From Symbiodinium natans (Eukaryota > Sar > Dinophyceae > Suessiales > Symbiodiniaceae), in assembly GCA_905221605.1 (NCBI GenBank), contig CAJNDS010000779.1, positions 1,047,001 through 1,111,000 on the forward strand: a stretch of 64,000 nucleotides of DNA, given 5' to 3'. The translations under genes were made by a program, and so were the position numbers. Position 1 is the stretch's first letter. The number at the start of each line of letters is the position of its first letter. Below, piece after piece: positions 11,171 through 22,186 of the stretch. Under the pieces are notes generated by a model. The model did not search any database. It had not been told where the DNA came from and saw nothing but the letters and a program-made list of their open reading frames with translations.

Positions 11171-12376
11171 CGAGAAGTGCAAAGAGAATGCCAAAGCCGT
11201 GTTGGCTGTCGTGGTGATGGCAAGTGTTGTAGGTGAACAAAACGCTCTGGCAGGTTGCTGCTTGAAATGGCTCTGGGATGCTTCCTGCTGGTGGGCCAGA
11301 CCTGTCTTTCCAGCCGCTGATGCTCGGGTGTAGGGTTTAGGGTTTAGGGTTTAGGGTTTATTGTAGACTTGCAAATGAGTGCATTTGTTCACAAAAGCCG
11401 GGGCGACGAGATGTCTGCATGACACGCGCCGCCGGCCCTTGCACATACAGCAAAGAAGGCAAAAACAACCCACAACGCAACAACCCAAGCCCAAAGCTCT
11501 GTACATCCGAAGCTCCAACCCTAGAGCCGAAACCCCGGAAAAGACAGGTCAACATCTTCTACAACTATGCCATGGCCACGTGCCTCTCTCCGGGGGAGCC
11601 CCCGGACTTCCCAGGCCAGGGAAAACTCCCCCGGTTGCCAAAAGTCTAAAGTCGGAGGTTCCTTTGAGCTGGCTCAGCCAACTCCCAGACAACCTCACTC
11701 AAGCCCAAGCCCCACATCAGGCTCGCCTTTCTGGGTCCTTCGTGGCCCCTCCGAAGTCCGATTTGCCAGGTGAAGTGCTGGAGAGCAAGGATGCCGAGCT
11801 GGGTGGCGACTACGCCCCGGCTCCCAAGCAGTGCCACAAGCGGCAGCCTTAGTCAGAACCGAGGGGAGGGGGGGTGGGGGGCGGGGGGTCAGTGAGCGAA
11901 AAAAGACACTGCAGCGTTCTTGCCTCTGCGCACAACATGATGCCAAGGGGTGCTTGATGTTTTCGGAACAAGACGTGCTGTCACAAGCATGTTGTGAACA
12001 TGCCCAAAAACACTGGCATTTACAGCGTTCTTGCCTCTTGGCAAAACATAGTGTGCAAGAACGTTCATCTTCTTGCCAGCTCTGGCGGCCATTTGCTGAA
12101 CTACTTTCTACACTCCCAAGCCCTCTTCTTAGTGCATGTCGAGAATATCGTAAATTTGCAGTGTTTCACGCCCCGCCTCCAAACGCACCATTTTTTGCAC
12201 AGTCTTGCCGTTGAACAAGCCTGAACTCCTGTAAATTGCACTATGTCCAGCTTCCACGAAGAAGTTTGGCACACCCATACCGCATACCACCAGGCAAATT
12301 GTGCACGCGTGACCATGTTGGGTTCGTGGCTTAAGGCCCCAGAGTCAGCTTGTAGAATCTTGGCCTGAGACCTGCA
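11171..12376. other. Mostly non-coding, one exon-like piece
   Basis: No recognisable gene. The segment 11770-11828 looks like an exon: it follows GCCAG|G (the dinoflagellate-type acceptor) and reads GEVLESKDAELGGDYAPA in an open frame, ending near CCCAAGCAG. I cannot connect it to a neighbour or assign a family. The rest contains short TTTAGGG runs and a G-rich tract at 11863-11888. Confidence 0.3.
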
Positions 12377-12417
12377 GTGGACGGAGGTTCTGACCCTAGA
12401 TCTCACAATGCTCAGCA

Positions 12418-12550
12418 CGCTCGCTCTCTCGCTCTCTTCTCGCTCTCTTCTCGCTCTCTTCTCGCTCTCTTCTCGCTCTCTTCTCGCTCTCTCGCTCTCT
12501 CGCTATCTCGCTCTCTCACTCTCGCTCTCTCCTTCGCTCGCTCGCTCTGT
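12418..12550. repeat. CTCTCG/CTCTTCT microsatellite
   Basis: Pyrimidine-rich simple repeat built from CTCTCG and CTCTTCT units. ORFs read through it are Ser/Leu/Ala-rich artefacts of the repeat. Confidence 0.95.
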
Positions 12551-12989
12551 AGACTCTAAACCTTTGCCCAAAGGGTTTAGGATTTGTTTGGGTGCGGCGG
12601 CATGATGACGGAATCACGATGCAGGTTCTGTGGCTTGAGGCTCTTTCGGTTACCCTGAGCCTTGAAACCTGAGCTCAATCCTTGAGCTTGAGCCCCAAGG
12701 GGCAAGGCAAGCTGTACATCGTGTTTATGGATGAACCAGGGGGCTCTTATTCGCATGAGCCTATCGAGGTACAACTACGTTTTTTTCGTGCGTGGCATGC
12801 TCTCTTTATTGAGTTTCCTGCAAGTTCATGCACACATCTGCACAGCGTTGATTGTCCGCTACTCGAAAGAGGGAACAAAGCTGGCTCAGCACGCCAAAGA
12901 ACTTGAAGAATCTTGAAAGCACTGAAATCTGTTCATAGGCCAAGAGCTGCACCACCTTGTCAAGCCACAACCGCCCTAAACCCCCATAT

Positions 12990-13135
12990 CCCAACCGACT
13001 TCCTAGACTCTCCCCGGGATGCAGCCTCGGAACTCGAAGCCTTAAACCCTATTAACCCTAGAATCCCAAACCCTGAGATCCCAAACCCGAAAAAACCCCA
13101 AAGGCCTAAAACCCCCGCACCCTAAGAATCCTCAA
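12990..13135. repeat. Decayed CCCTAAA-like sequence
   Basis: Loose CCCTAAA-derived sequence (AAACCCTATTAACCCTAG, AATCCCAAACC and similar) just upstream of the first recognised DHHC exon. It probably belongs to an intron or the 5' flank of that gene. Confidence 0.6.
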
Positions 13136-13161
13136 CCCCAAGCCTGGAGTCGTAAAGAGAG

Positions 13162-15083
13162 GTGCTTGAAGCTGAAGCCCCCGCGTGCGCACCACTGCAG
13201 CGCCCGGCGCTTGGGGAGCCCACGGGGAGTGGCTTGGGAGCCCAAGAGCACTCTTCAGACCTAAACCCTTAAGCTCGACACTCTCGACCCCTCCGTCCCT
13301 AAGCTGGAAAACTACCCCAATCCTTGAAAGGGTTTGGGGTTCTCATGGGTTTTCTGAGGTTTCAGTTGGCCTGGGCCTTCGAGTTGGGCGGGGGGGGGTT
13401 TTGGGGGGGTTTTGAGGGTGTCTTTTGCTTGAACCTTACTGGGTCCCGCAACTTTGCAATCCCTCCAAGCCCACAACTCATCATCACCGAGGTCTGCAAA
13501 AGGTGCGTCTTGAAGATGGACCACCACTGCCCCTGGATCAACAACTGTGTCGGGTTCAACAACTACCGGTGCCCAGACTTGTTCTTCTCTTAGTGTGCCT
13601 ATGTATGGAGACGTTCTTTAAGTTGGTTCGGTTTGGTGTTAGGGTGCGGCTGTTATGGTGCTGCACCGCGAGTTGTGCTAGGTACTTCTGTCTCTTTATG
13701 CTCTTCTTGGCCATGTTCCGACCTCAGCTGTTCCGTGGGGGGAACCGCATCCCAAACCCAGCAACTCATATGCCACTTTGCCCTTTAAAGACTCTAAAGG
13801 CGTGAATGGTCTGAAAGAGTCTGGTCCAGGGGCTGCCTCTACTATGCCTTCCTCGGCTACTCGCTCTTCCTTCAGACGATGGTTCCCGCAAGGATCGCAG
13901 CTCGGAACCACGTGTATCAGCGTTCATTTGCAAATGCAACTTTGCTTGGAAGCCCGAACTTTACACACCAGCCTGCCTGGCGCCACAGGAAGAGGACTGT
14001 GCGGCTCAAGTTCGAGGACGTCCAGCCCGGGGCTGATATGGGAGCAGCCCACTACAAACCCTCCTGAGCCCCTGAAACCTGTACTCGAATCTAGACCCCA
14101 AATCCAAAAAGCTGAAATGACCGCCAAAGCCCTTCCGAGCTCCAAGCGACTCTTCTCTGAGCTCGGAAGTCGCGAAGGTGCGTCACGCTCTCCTGGCTGA
14201 TCAGCGTCTGCATCTTCTGCGCGCCCGGGTGCCCGGACGCTTCACGGAGATACCCTCCAGAGCCCCTTGTGCCACTTTACTGTAACTTTAGATCCTTACC
14301 TTTTTTGGGTTTATTGGGTTTCTTAAAAAGGCAGCTAAAAATTAAATTTATAGCTACCCTGCTAAGTGCAGCCAAGACCGTGCAGGATGCTTGGTTTGCT
14401 GAGCTTCGGTGTGTGGAGCTGTTGCCCTGCAGGCTTTGCCTCTTGGGTGGCTTTCACATGCCCCTTGGCAGCAGCTGGCTTTAGGAAGCCCCAAGAAGGC
14501 CAGGCCCGCAAAGGATGTAATGTTGTGTAATATCATATGTGCGATTTTGAGTTGAAGGTCCAGAACCCTTTCGACATCCTTGGCTTGAAAGTCCGTACCA
14601 CAAGGTATCTGGTGCTGACAAATCAGACCACCATCGAGTTTCACCTGAACATGGCCGGCCGGCAGATCGCGCGCAAGCGCGGGGAGGTGCACAGGACCTT
14701 TCCAAACGCACGAACACCAGTTGGGGCGAAGGTGGAGCCGGCGGGAGCTCTAGAGGGTCTTAGGTGAGTTCGGGAGCTACAGGGACTTGGATGAGTTAGT
14801 GGGCAGGGAAGGGCCGGGAAGGGCCACACAAACGCAGGAATCCCTACGACCTTGGCATGAGCCGCAACTTCCAGCAGGCTCGGGTTCGCTTGGCTTTGTG
14901 GCAAAGAGACCCAAAGGCCAGCAAGTCGGCCTTTTCGCGTTCCCACGTGCAACACCCATATTGCGCAGTGAATCCCCCGATGGCTAAGCCCGAAACGCAA
15001 AAATTGCTTGAAACCCGAAATCCCAAACCAGCCAGGTGTTCGGGCCGAACCGATTCTTGGGCTTTCTGTGGCTCCTGCCCTAC
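13162..15083 (+). CDS. DHHC-type protein S-acyltransferase, nine exons, ends not found
   Basis: Palmitoyltransferases of the zDHHC family transfer palmitate from CoA to cysteines of membrane proteins. Exons joined by eye: 13162-13201 (KPPRAHHCS), 13492-13568 ([19 protein letters not shown], the catalytic DHHC), 13682-13714 ([11 protein letters not shown], membrane segment), 13830-13877 ([15 protein letters not shown], membrane segment), 14178-14222 ([13 protein letters not shown], membrane segment), 14433-14459, 14605-14694 ([12 protein letters not shown], the TTxE motif), 14838-14877 ([13 protein letters not shown]) and 15036-15083 ([16 protein letters not shown]). All eight junctions keep frame. 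Every acceptor is AG|G. Donors are GC, GT, GT, GA, GC, GC, GA, GC in order. The protein order matches the family from the second half of the cysteine-rich domain to the conserved C-terminal region. The exons for the first membrane segments and the extreme C-terminus were not located. No frame damage is visible, so it is probably a working gene. Confidence 0.88.
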
Positions 15084-17754
15084 GTGGCAAGGAGGCAAGG
15101 GCTGTTTGCCTCAGCGAGTGCTGGACTGTTCTTGAGAGATCCGAAGTGCAAAGCATCAGCAAGCCATTTCAATGCCATTTGGAGATCAACAGAAGGAACC
15201 AAGGGGACAAGAGTGTTGGCGCCAGCCACTTGAGAAGCATTTTCCTCTCATCCGTTTGTGGCATGCTGTGGTAGTCCTGAGCTGCCTTTTTCCCATGTCC
15301 ACCCCGGACCCTCAGTCCTGCGCCCTAACTGGCCTACGTAGTGGCCCCCAAACCCGTCACCGGCACGAAGCCTCCCAAGAAAGCAGCCGCCCCGTGAACC
15401 AAACCACTTTTTGACAGCTTTGAGCCCCCCGAAGTTTTCAAGTCAGCTTGTGCCTGAGGGCTTTCAGTTCAAGTTTTTAGGGTCTCTGGGTCCAGGTTTA
15501 AGGGTTTAGGGTTTAGGGTCTCTGGGTTCAGAGCTCTCCAGGTTTAAGGGTTGGAGCTTTAAGGGGGTCACAGGCCTACATCAAGTGGGCTCGAGTATCC
15601 GACGGTGCTGGCGCCCCAGAAGGCGGCTCAAGCAGTGCCCGGTCTCTTCGAGCGACCAAAAACCCCACAAAAAAGCACCTTAGCAGACCGACACCAACAA
15701 GCCCTAAACCCTAAACCCTAAACCCTAAACCCTAAACCCTAAACCCTAAACCCTAAACCCTAAACCCCAAAGATCATTTTTCTTGCTCCGCCCTTCGCTG
15801 CCCCTTTGAGCTTTCCGAATGCAATCCCAGGTCTGATTTCCGCGCTTGATCCAAGATGCTGGCCCTGAGTGGCAAGTGATCTTAGGCCGTAAATGCAAAG
15901 CAGCGCAGGCTAAGGGTGTTGAAGCAGATTTGAGAGGGATGGGATGAGGAGACTTCGAAGTGCCAAACCGTCATCTTGCCCAAGCCGCATCTGACCACGG
16001 CTTGAGCTGTTTCACCTGAGGCAGGGATTGGTTCTCGGAAAAAAAAACAGTGCTGCTCCACAAGAAGCAGGATGTAGCTGTGTGGTCAACACTTCGGCTA
16101 CGGTAAAAACTGCGGACACGCACCGGCCCGGGGCTGAAAGAACTTCGTCATGGCAATGCGACGGGTGCTGATGGGTGGTTTTGTAGTGCGGCGGTGATGG
16201 GTGGTGCTAAGCGAGAACACGCATGAAGAGCGGATTGCTGTGGGCTTCCAGTCCATCCCGCTCACTCTTGAAGCGCATGGGCGCTTGCCGCCGTCGACGC
16301 CAGGAAGTAGTTCAACGAGTGCTTGGCCCTGGTGGTAGTCAGAGCGCGTTGCAGAGTCGGATGGGCATGAAGCCAGCTTACACTTCTCGCATGGTTGCTT
16401 GGCAGTTCCTGATGTTTCTCACTCTCTAAGCTTAAGTCAGCGCGCAGTCGCTCGCCGCACGCAGAAGTTGACCGCACGCAACGGACGGTCACCGCCTGAT
16501 GCTGCCTCATCAGGTCCCTCCTGGTGCCGGAAGTGGGTTCGGCTGCAACATATCTCCCGATGAGAGTTTTTGCCATGAAGGCCACCGTATCTTTTGCTTC
16601 GAAACCAAGATGAGAATTCGTGAAGTCATTATCTTTTCACGTATTTGGTTCACCGACAGGCTCATCAAGTGGATGGATTCTAGTGCCTCGCCACAGGCAG
16701 ACTCCGTACACGACCGTGTCAAGGTCATCTGACAGCTGGTGCATGCTGTTTGGCAGTATGTGGCCTTGGCAGTTTTCCACATGCGGCTGGAGGCAGCTCA
16801 AACTTCGTGACGCTTGGGGCAACCATGTCTTGGCATCGGAAACGCGGTGGGCAAATCAGAACATAGAGAGTGTCAAGCCAAGGCTTGTCTCCGAAAGAAC
16901 TGCGTCTGAGCTTTTGATGCGGAGATTCATGGTAATGTGCTTGCCGCGAGATTCGACTGCGATGCTGCTTGCAGGCTTTTGCATCTTGATTGCGAAAAAC
17001 TACCAAACGTATTGTATTTTGCCGAGGCCGGCTTCGTCTCTCGCTCGGCATGAACCACCACCTGTAAGCCCGAGGAAAATATTCGTGCGGGCCAAGAATG
17101 CAGCGCGCGATCACTGAAATTATCGGCCCCGCATGTAACAAGGGGACGGGCGCCGAGCTCGGCGGGCATCCTGCCAAGGCAGCGGGGCGACGTCGCTGGG
17201 CAGACTGCCAAGCAATTTGGGGGCAAGGCATGCTCATCGGTGTTGCCGGCGATGTGAATGGTGTCGTTTCTTCGGTGGCGTCGGGCGCCCGTGAGCGCCA
17301 TCGGGGCCTCCCCTCGCATGGATGCGAAGGGGGAGAAGGCGAGCCATCAAAGAAGCCAGTGTGCTCCCAAACGGTGCCAATCACGAATACATGGCGCACT
17401 TCGAAGGTTAGGTGGGTGAGCATGGACCTTTTGTTGAACAGATGTTGTTAATTCAGATGGTCACGACACTGTCACGACCCAAGAGTGGGCAGCAAACTGA
17501 CCGATCATGACAGGAACAAGGTTCGCCATTATGAATTTCCACCGATGTCACGGTGTTGGGAGTGGCGAAAGCGAGGTCCAAGGCAGCTCTGTGGCGCTCG
17601 GTGGGGAAGTCAGCTCGGCGTTTGGCTTGTCCTACATCGAGCTCTGGTGTCCCATGTCAGCTTGATGTTCGGCTTGGGACTCCGCAGCTCCTTATAGGCC
17701 AAGCCAAGCGCGAGGCTGAGCCCAGCGGACGGGTGAGTGCGCTCGTCATCAAGG
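15084..17754. other. No confident gene; two telomere-like runs
   Basis: The 3' end of the DHHC gene should lie in the left part, but no further conserved exon is recognisable. TTTAGGG runs occur near 15477-15520 and a clean CCCTAAA array at 15703-15768. From 16.2 to 17.45 kb both strands carry medium-length open frames; the minus strand near 16510-16822 has protein-like stretches in two frames (MHQLSDDLDTVVYGV; DTVAFMAKTLIGRY) that could be an old broken gene, but I recognise no family. Confidence 0.4.
15703..15768. repeat. CCCTAAA array, nearly perfect
   Basis: Nine near-perfect CCCTAAA units, contrasting with the decayed array at 10.9 kb. The low divergence suggests a young insertion or expansion. 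Confidence 0.97.
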
Positions 17755-17990
17755 GAAAGGCGGTGAGCAAGCAGATCCGCTGATGCCAGCGCTGTATGCT
17801 TTGGCGCAACACGACGCGCTTTGCGATGTGCAAAGCAAGCTTCAAGACGGCGAGGCCGCCCTTGCGTTTCTTGATGATGTCGTTCGCGCGCTTTACGATG
17901 CATCCGTCGTCATGAAGGCAAGACGCGCATCGGGAACGCCTCTGGCGAAGAGCTGCCCAAGGTTGCTGACCCTGGCGGAGCCGAGGGGCG
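17755..17990 (+). pseudogene. LINE reverse transcriptase fragment (motifs B-C)
   Basis: The frame reads GEQADPLMPALYALAQH and, after about 15 residues, EAALAFLDD. This matches the G-x-Q-G-DPL and x-x-DD motifs (RT blocks 4 and 5) of the LINE type common in dinoflagellate genomes. A frame change follows and the next stretch (KTRIGNASGEELPKVAD) still resembles the downstream part of that protein. Upstream RT motifs and the endonuclease are absent. It is a dead fragment at the left edge of a mosaic of LINE tails. Confidence 0.75.
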
Positions 17991-18070
17991 CGTGCCTGGG
18001 CCCTGCCGCCCGGAACCAGGGCCTCCCCCTGGAGCCCCGAAGCCGCGCGCTTCGTGCGCTTGCTCGCCCG

Positions 18071-18846
18071 ATGTCGGGCTCGGGCGGGCCCAGGCCGCCA
18101 GCGCCTTCGTGGCCCGCTGGTCAGCACTGCTCGCCATGTCCGCAGCCCGCGCCTTCGTGGCCACCCTTTCGTGCTGCCCGTTGCCAGCGCCGACAACGAC
18201 GACGGGCCACCGCCCGACGTCAGTCGAGATACTTGCAGAGGCTCGCTGCTCTGACCCGGGAAGCCCGAACCAACAGCCCTGCACTGGGACCTGCGCGGAG
18301 CTCGAGAAAAACAGAGGCGCGAGGAGAAAAACCAAAGTCACTGGGGGAAGAAGATGTAAAAGTCGCGGCCGCTTGCGTTTACCTGGGGGAAACGACCAGC
18401 CGACTATTGACGCAGGCACAGACACATTTATGTTTTTTCCAAGGATGCTCGTTTTTACATGTCTAACAGGCTTGCGGAGATGCCTCGATGCGTTTGGGCA
18501 CCACCGCGCCGCGTGCGCTACCAGCAGTGTGCTCGCCGCGCAGGGCCATCTGAGCGCGCTGTCGAGCGGGTTTGCCGCGAGGCCGGTGCGCGTGTCGCAC
18601 GCAATGTCCGCATCGCCGACATGAACATCGACGTGCCCGTCGCTGACGATGGGCGCATCGCAGTCCTTGCCAACGGCCCCCACGGCCTGTCCCTCTAGCA
18701 CGGCTCACACTTCGATCCAGGTTGACGCGAAGTGATACGGTACCCTGAATTCCTCCGCAACGGTAGTGCCGCCTGGTCGTCATTGGCCCGGAAGTGGGTG
18801 GTCGCCTTGGCACCCCTGGCCCGCCGCCGAGCCGCCACCATCCCAG
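18071..18846 (+). pseudogene. Permuted LINE tail repeat, copy A
   Basis: Contains two conserved blocks of a dinoflagellate LINE C-terminus in swapped order. First is the terminal block ASAFVARWSALLAMSAARAF (18097-18156); then, after a linker of about 250 bases, the upstream block VERVCREAGARVARNVRIA (18561-18617). In the better preserved relative at 33.4-34.0 kb the VCREAGARV block comes first. The unit is repeated with very few differences at 19982-20763, about 1.9 kb away. Frames are interrupted, so it is not coding now. Confidence 0.75.
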
Positions 18847-19980
18847 CGCACCCCCGACCAGCGGCTCAGGCCGCCTGGGTGGCGACACGATGGGCGGCGG
18901 TCGTGGCTGTAGCGGCCCAGTGTGCATTCGCCTTCTTTTTGCTCGAGCCCCCCTTTAGCTGGCGAGAGCAATAGCGATGACGCCGTGCCTAAGTTGCACG
19001 AGGTCCTGCCTGATGCCCGGTGGGACCTCTCCCCGGCCGCCAGCCGCGTGCCTCCGTGGAGGTGAGGCCAGTTCCCCCCCCCCCGACCCCCAACCCGCGA
19101 GGACATGCTGCAGAAAAAGGCGTGCGAATAACAAAAAAATCAACTTGCGATTGAGGGTCTCTTATTCAACCATAACCGAGCCGAACTCGCCGCCATCATC
19201 AATGTTATGAAACGACCACTGTGCAGCCGCAGACCGCGCTGGGCCCCTGCGGACGGCCGAGCGGCGCAAAGGAGCCACCTACCGCGGTCCCGCACGGGGG
19301 GGGGGGGCGCAACAGCTCTGCGTGCTTGGTTGCAAGGAACGCCAAGGCTGCGTTAGTGGTGCGACGCCTGGTCCGCTTGCGGGCCAGCCGCGCCCCGGCA
19401 CCCCTGCGCGAGGCTGCCAGCGTCGCCTGGGCGCGCAGGATCGCACAGGGCAAGGGCGGTAGCGGGGCCGGCGCAAGACAGCCTGCCGCCTGGCGACCAT
19501 GGCTGCCGTCCGCGCTCTTGGTGACCCGGACGGGCCGATTCGCCTGCCGTTGCGCTGAGGCATGCTATCGTAACACACGATCTTCTGAGGAGTCCTCCCT
19601 TTCTGTTTAGCTTTTACAACAACCACAACAGCTTCAGTACACCATTTGTCACGTATGGTGTTGGTTAGTGTTGTCAGCCCTGGACCTTTCGCACTGGCGT
19701 TCGCCAAGGATGCGTGTCGAGCCCCAAGCTATTTCGCTGCATTCTCCAACATGCGATGCGCACCTGGCGGCTGCATGAGGGTCTGCGGTCCCTGTGCACC
19801 CTGCGGCTCGGGAGGGGCGGGGAGGACGGAGTTCCGGGGCCCTGCAGGTGCGGAGAGGCAGGCGGCTCGGGACTGCTGGGGGGTGGGCTGCTTCGGAGGA
19901 GGTAGCGCGTGCCCCGCTCCCTCCTAATAATAGGTGGATGGGGGGGTACCCCCCGCGGCACCTATTTAGAATAGGTGGGG
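18841..19980 (+). repeat. 1.1-kb LINE-tail repeat, copy 1 (second copy at 31.1 kb)
   Basis: Begins at ATCCCAGCGCACCCCCGACC and ends at the AATAGGTGGGG box. It encodes another LINE C-terminus: PAAQAAWVATRW followed by VPKLHEVLPDARWDLSPAAS and a stop near 19071, with a frame slip between. A further related block lies at 19330-19450 (RRLVRLRASRAPAPLREAA). The same 1.1 kb recurs at 31087-32184. It differs by small indels, including about 60 bases near 19753-19812 that are absent from the second copy. Confidence 0.8.
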
Positions 19981-19981
19981 C

Positions 19982-20763
19982 ATGTCGGGCTCGGGCGGGC
20001 CCAGGCCGCCAGCGCCTTCGTGGCCCGCTGGTCAGCACTGCTCGCCATGTCCGCAGCCCGCGCCTTCGTGGCCACCCTTTCGTGCTGCTCGTCGCCAACA
20101 CCGACAACGACGACGGGCCACCGCCCGACGTCAGCGAGATACTTGCAGAGGCTCGCTGCTCTGACCCGGGAAGCCCGAACCAACAGCCCTGCACTGGGAC
20201 CTGCGCGGAGCCCGAGGAAAACAGAGGCGCGAGGAGAAAAACCAGAGTCACTGGGGGAAGAAGATGTAAAAGATGCGGCCGCTTGCGTTTACCTGGGGGA
20301 AACGACCAGCCGACTATTGACGCAGGCACAGACACTTTTTTTTTTTTTTCCAAGGATGCTCGTTTTTACATGTCTAACAGGCTTGCGGAGATGCCTCGAT
20401 GCTTTTGGGCACCACCGCGCCGCGTGCGCTACCAGCGGTGTGCTCGCCGCGCAGGGCCATCTGAGCGCGCTGTCGAGCGGGTTTGCCGCGAGGCCGGTGC
20501 GCGTGTCGCACGCAATGTCCGCATCGCCGACATGAACATCGACGTGCCCGTCGCTGACGATGGGCGCATCGCAGTCCTTGCCAACGGCCCCCACGGCCTG
20601 TCCCACGGCCTGTCCCTCTAGCACGGCTCACACTTCCAGGTCGACGCGAAGTGATACGGTACCCTGAACTCCTCCGCAACGGTAGTGCCGCCTGGTCGTA
20701 ATTGGCCCGGAAGTGGGTGGTCGCCTTGGCACCCCTGGCCCGCCGCCGAGCCGCCACCATCCC
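19982..20763 (+). pseudogene. Permuted LINE tail repeat, copy B
   Basis: Near-identical to 18071-18846, including the swapped block order. It differs by a T12 run at about 20336-20349, where copy A has ACATTTATG, and by a nine-base duplication CCCACGGCC near 20599. The copies share both edges, so the block was duplicated after it was permuted. The sequence continues directly into the hairpin-repeat array. Confidence 0.8.
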
Positions 20764-20799
20764 TACACTCGGTGGCTACTGGTAATGGGAAACGAAAGC

Positions 20800-21480
20800 C
20801 GTGGTTTGATGAGCCCTAGTAGTCCGGTGTGTCCGGTTAGGGCAGGGATTATTGTATTTGCTCCCGTGGCCCCAGTAGTCCAGTTCGTCTGGTTAGGGCG
20901 GTGGCTGACCGATGTACATGTATGTTGCCTTCGCCCGAGTAGTCCGGTGTGTCCGGTCAGGGCACTGACCGCAGGTATTGCTTCATATACAGACCTGCAG
21001 GCGGTGGCTACAAGCCGTGGTTTGATGAGCCCTAGTAGTCCGGTGTGTCCGGTTAGGGCAGGGATTATCGTATTTGCTCCCGTGGCCCCAGTAGTCCAGT
21101 TCGTCTGGTTAGGGCGGTGGCTGACCGATGTACCTTCGCCCGAGTAGTCCGGTGTGTCCGGTTAGGGCACTGACCGCTGGTATTGCTTCATATACAGACC
21201 TGCAGGCGGTGGCTAAGAGCCGTGGTTTGACGAGCCCTAGTAGTCCGGTGTGTCCGGTTAGGGCAGGGATTATTGTATTTGCTCCCGTGGCCCCAGTAGT
21301 CCAGTTCGTCTGGTTAGGGCGGTGGCTGACCATGATTTACATATATTTACCTGTATGTTGCCTTCGCCCAAGTAGTCCGGTGTGTCCGGTTAGGGCACTG
21401 ACCGCTGGCAATCTATCGCTTCATATACAGACCTGCAGGCATCCTTGACTGCCAGCAATTTGCGTCCTTATCCGAGGACC
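20800..21480. repeat. Tandem 205-216 bp repeat built of short hairpins
   Basis: About three units start at GCCCTA at 20813, 21029 and 21234. Each carries three copies of a 31-base hairpin: outer stem GCCC/GGGC, constant AGTAGT, inner stem, five-base loop, then TTAGGGC. The inner stem is CCGG/CCGG with loop TGTGT in most copies and CCAG/CTGG with loop TTCGT in every second type, so paired bases change together. Stray copies follow near 21565 and 21640. Open frames across it (PSSPVCPVRA and similar) are by-products of the repeat. Confidence 0.9.
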
Positions 21481-21699
21481 TAACAATTTGGCAGAATCCA
21501 AAAAAAAAAAAAAACAACAACAATTACAGATACAACGATTGTTAAGTGCACGCAACCCCTGAGCCCCAGTAGTCCGGTGCGTCCGGTTAGGGCACGGCTT
21601 GCATTGGCTCTCCATGGGCTGCGTTGGCCTTTCATTACGCCGGTGATCCAGTTCGTCTGGTAGCGGCGGTGGCTGCAGGCATCAAATATTGCAATTTCC

Positions 21700-21860
21700 G
21701 CCTGTAGGAGGCACGTGTGGCATGATTTCCGCCTGTAGGAGGCATGCGTGGAATACAATGCCTACAGCAAAGGGGGTATGTTTGCTGCCTGTAGGAGGCA
21801 CCTGACGTCCGAACTTTCCTGACATGTCTACTCGATCTTCGCCCCTGGGAGGGGCAGACT
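21700..21860. repeat. Short palindromes GCCTGTAGGAGGC
   Basis: Three copies of GCCTGTAGGAGGC (about 21701, 21732, 21788), each with a four-base stem GCCT/AGGC and flanked by similar TTTCC or TTTGCT sequence. A related palindrome GCCCCTGGGAGGGGC lies at 21841. They follow directly on the hairpin array. Confidence 0.8.
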
Positions 21861-21871
21861 GCATTTGATGA

Positions 21872-21960
21872 TTGATGTGTGTGTGTGTGTGTGCGTGTGT
21901 GCGCGTGTGTGTTTGTGTGTGTGTGTGTGAGTGAGTGAGTGAGTGAGTGTGCGTTTTTTT
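21872..21960. repeat. GT / GTGA microsatellite
   Basis: TG dinucleotides with interruptions (GCGTGTGT, TTTGTG) passing into GTGA units and ending in a T run. No coding value. Confidence 0.97.
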
Positions 21961-22171
21961 TTTTCTCTCTTCTTTTCTAGTTGATACTCTTTCTCCTCTG
22001 TGTAGCCTTGACAATGTAGTCGTTGTCATCGTGGTGAATCTGGAATGCCAATCGGCAAAAAGGACATAAAGGACCACCGATGTTGTGTGCCTAGTGTGAC
22101 TGATGCTCATTGTCGGGACCTTCCATGCATGACCACGCAAAATCTACATGGACACTTGCGCCTTGATCGCA

Positions 22172-22186
22172 AGCCATTTTGGCAAG
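22172..22186 (+). other. Relict spliced-leader-like sequence
   Basis: AGCCATTTTGGC matches twelve consecutive bases of the dinoflagellate spliced leader (CCGTAGCCATTTTGGCTCAAG), then lacks TC and continues AAG. It lies about 620 bases upstream of the GT25-like ORF and in the same orientation. Relict leaders are known in dinoflagellate genes that returned to the genome from mRNA. One short match can be chance. Confidence 0.4.

Noticed and set aside
14557-14580. NPFD motif upstream of the TTxE exon of the DHHC gene
   Set aside because: It lies in an intron by the phase-consistent model; the family's NPYD motif is found in its proper place at 14839.
16725-17423. 232-codon open frame on the minus strand
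   Set aside because: Residue composition looks like an out-of-frame reading of GC-rich DNA, with no motif and no support from neighbouring frames.
20800-21480. CRISPR-like regular repeats
   Set aside because: The elements are hairpins in a tandem satellite of identical long units; there are no unique spacers and the DNA is eukaryotic.
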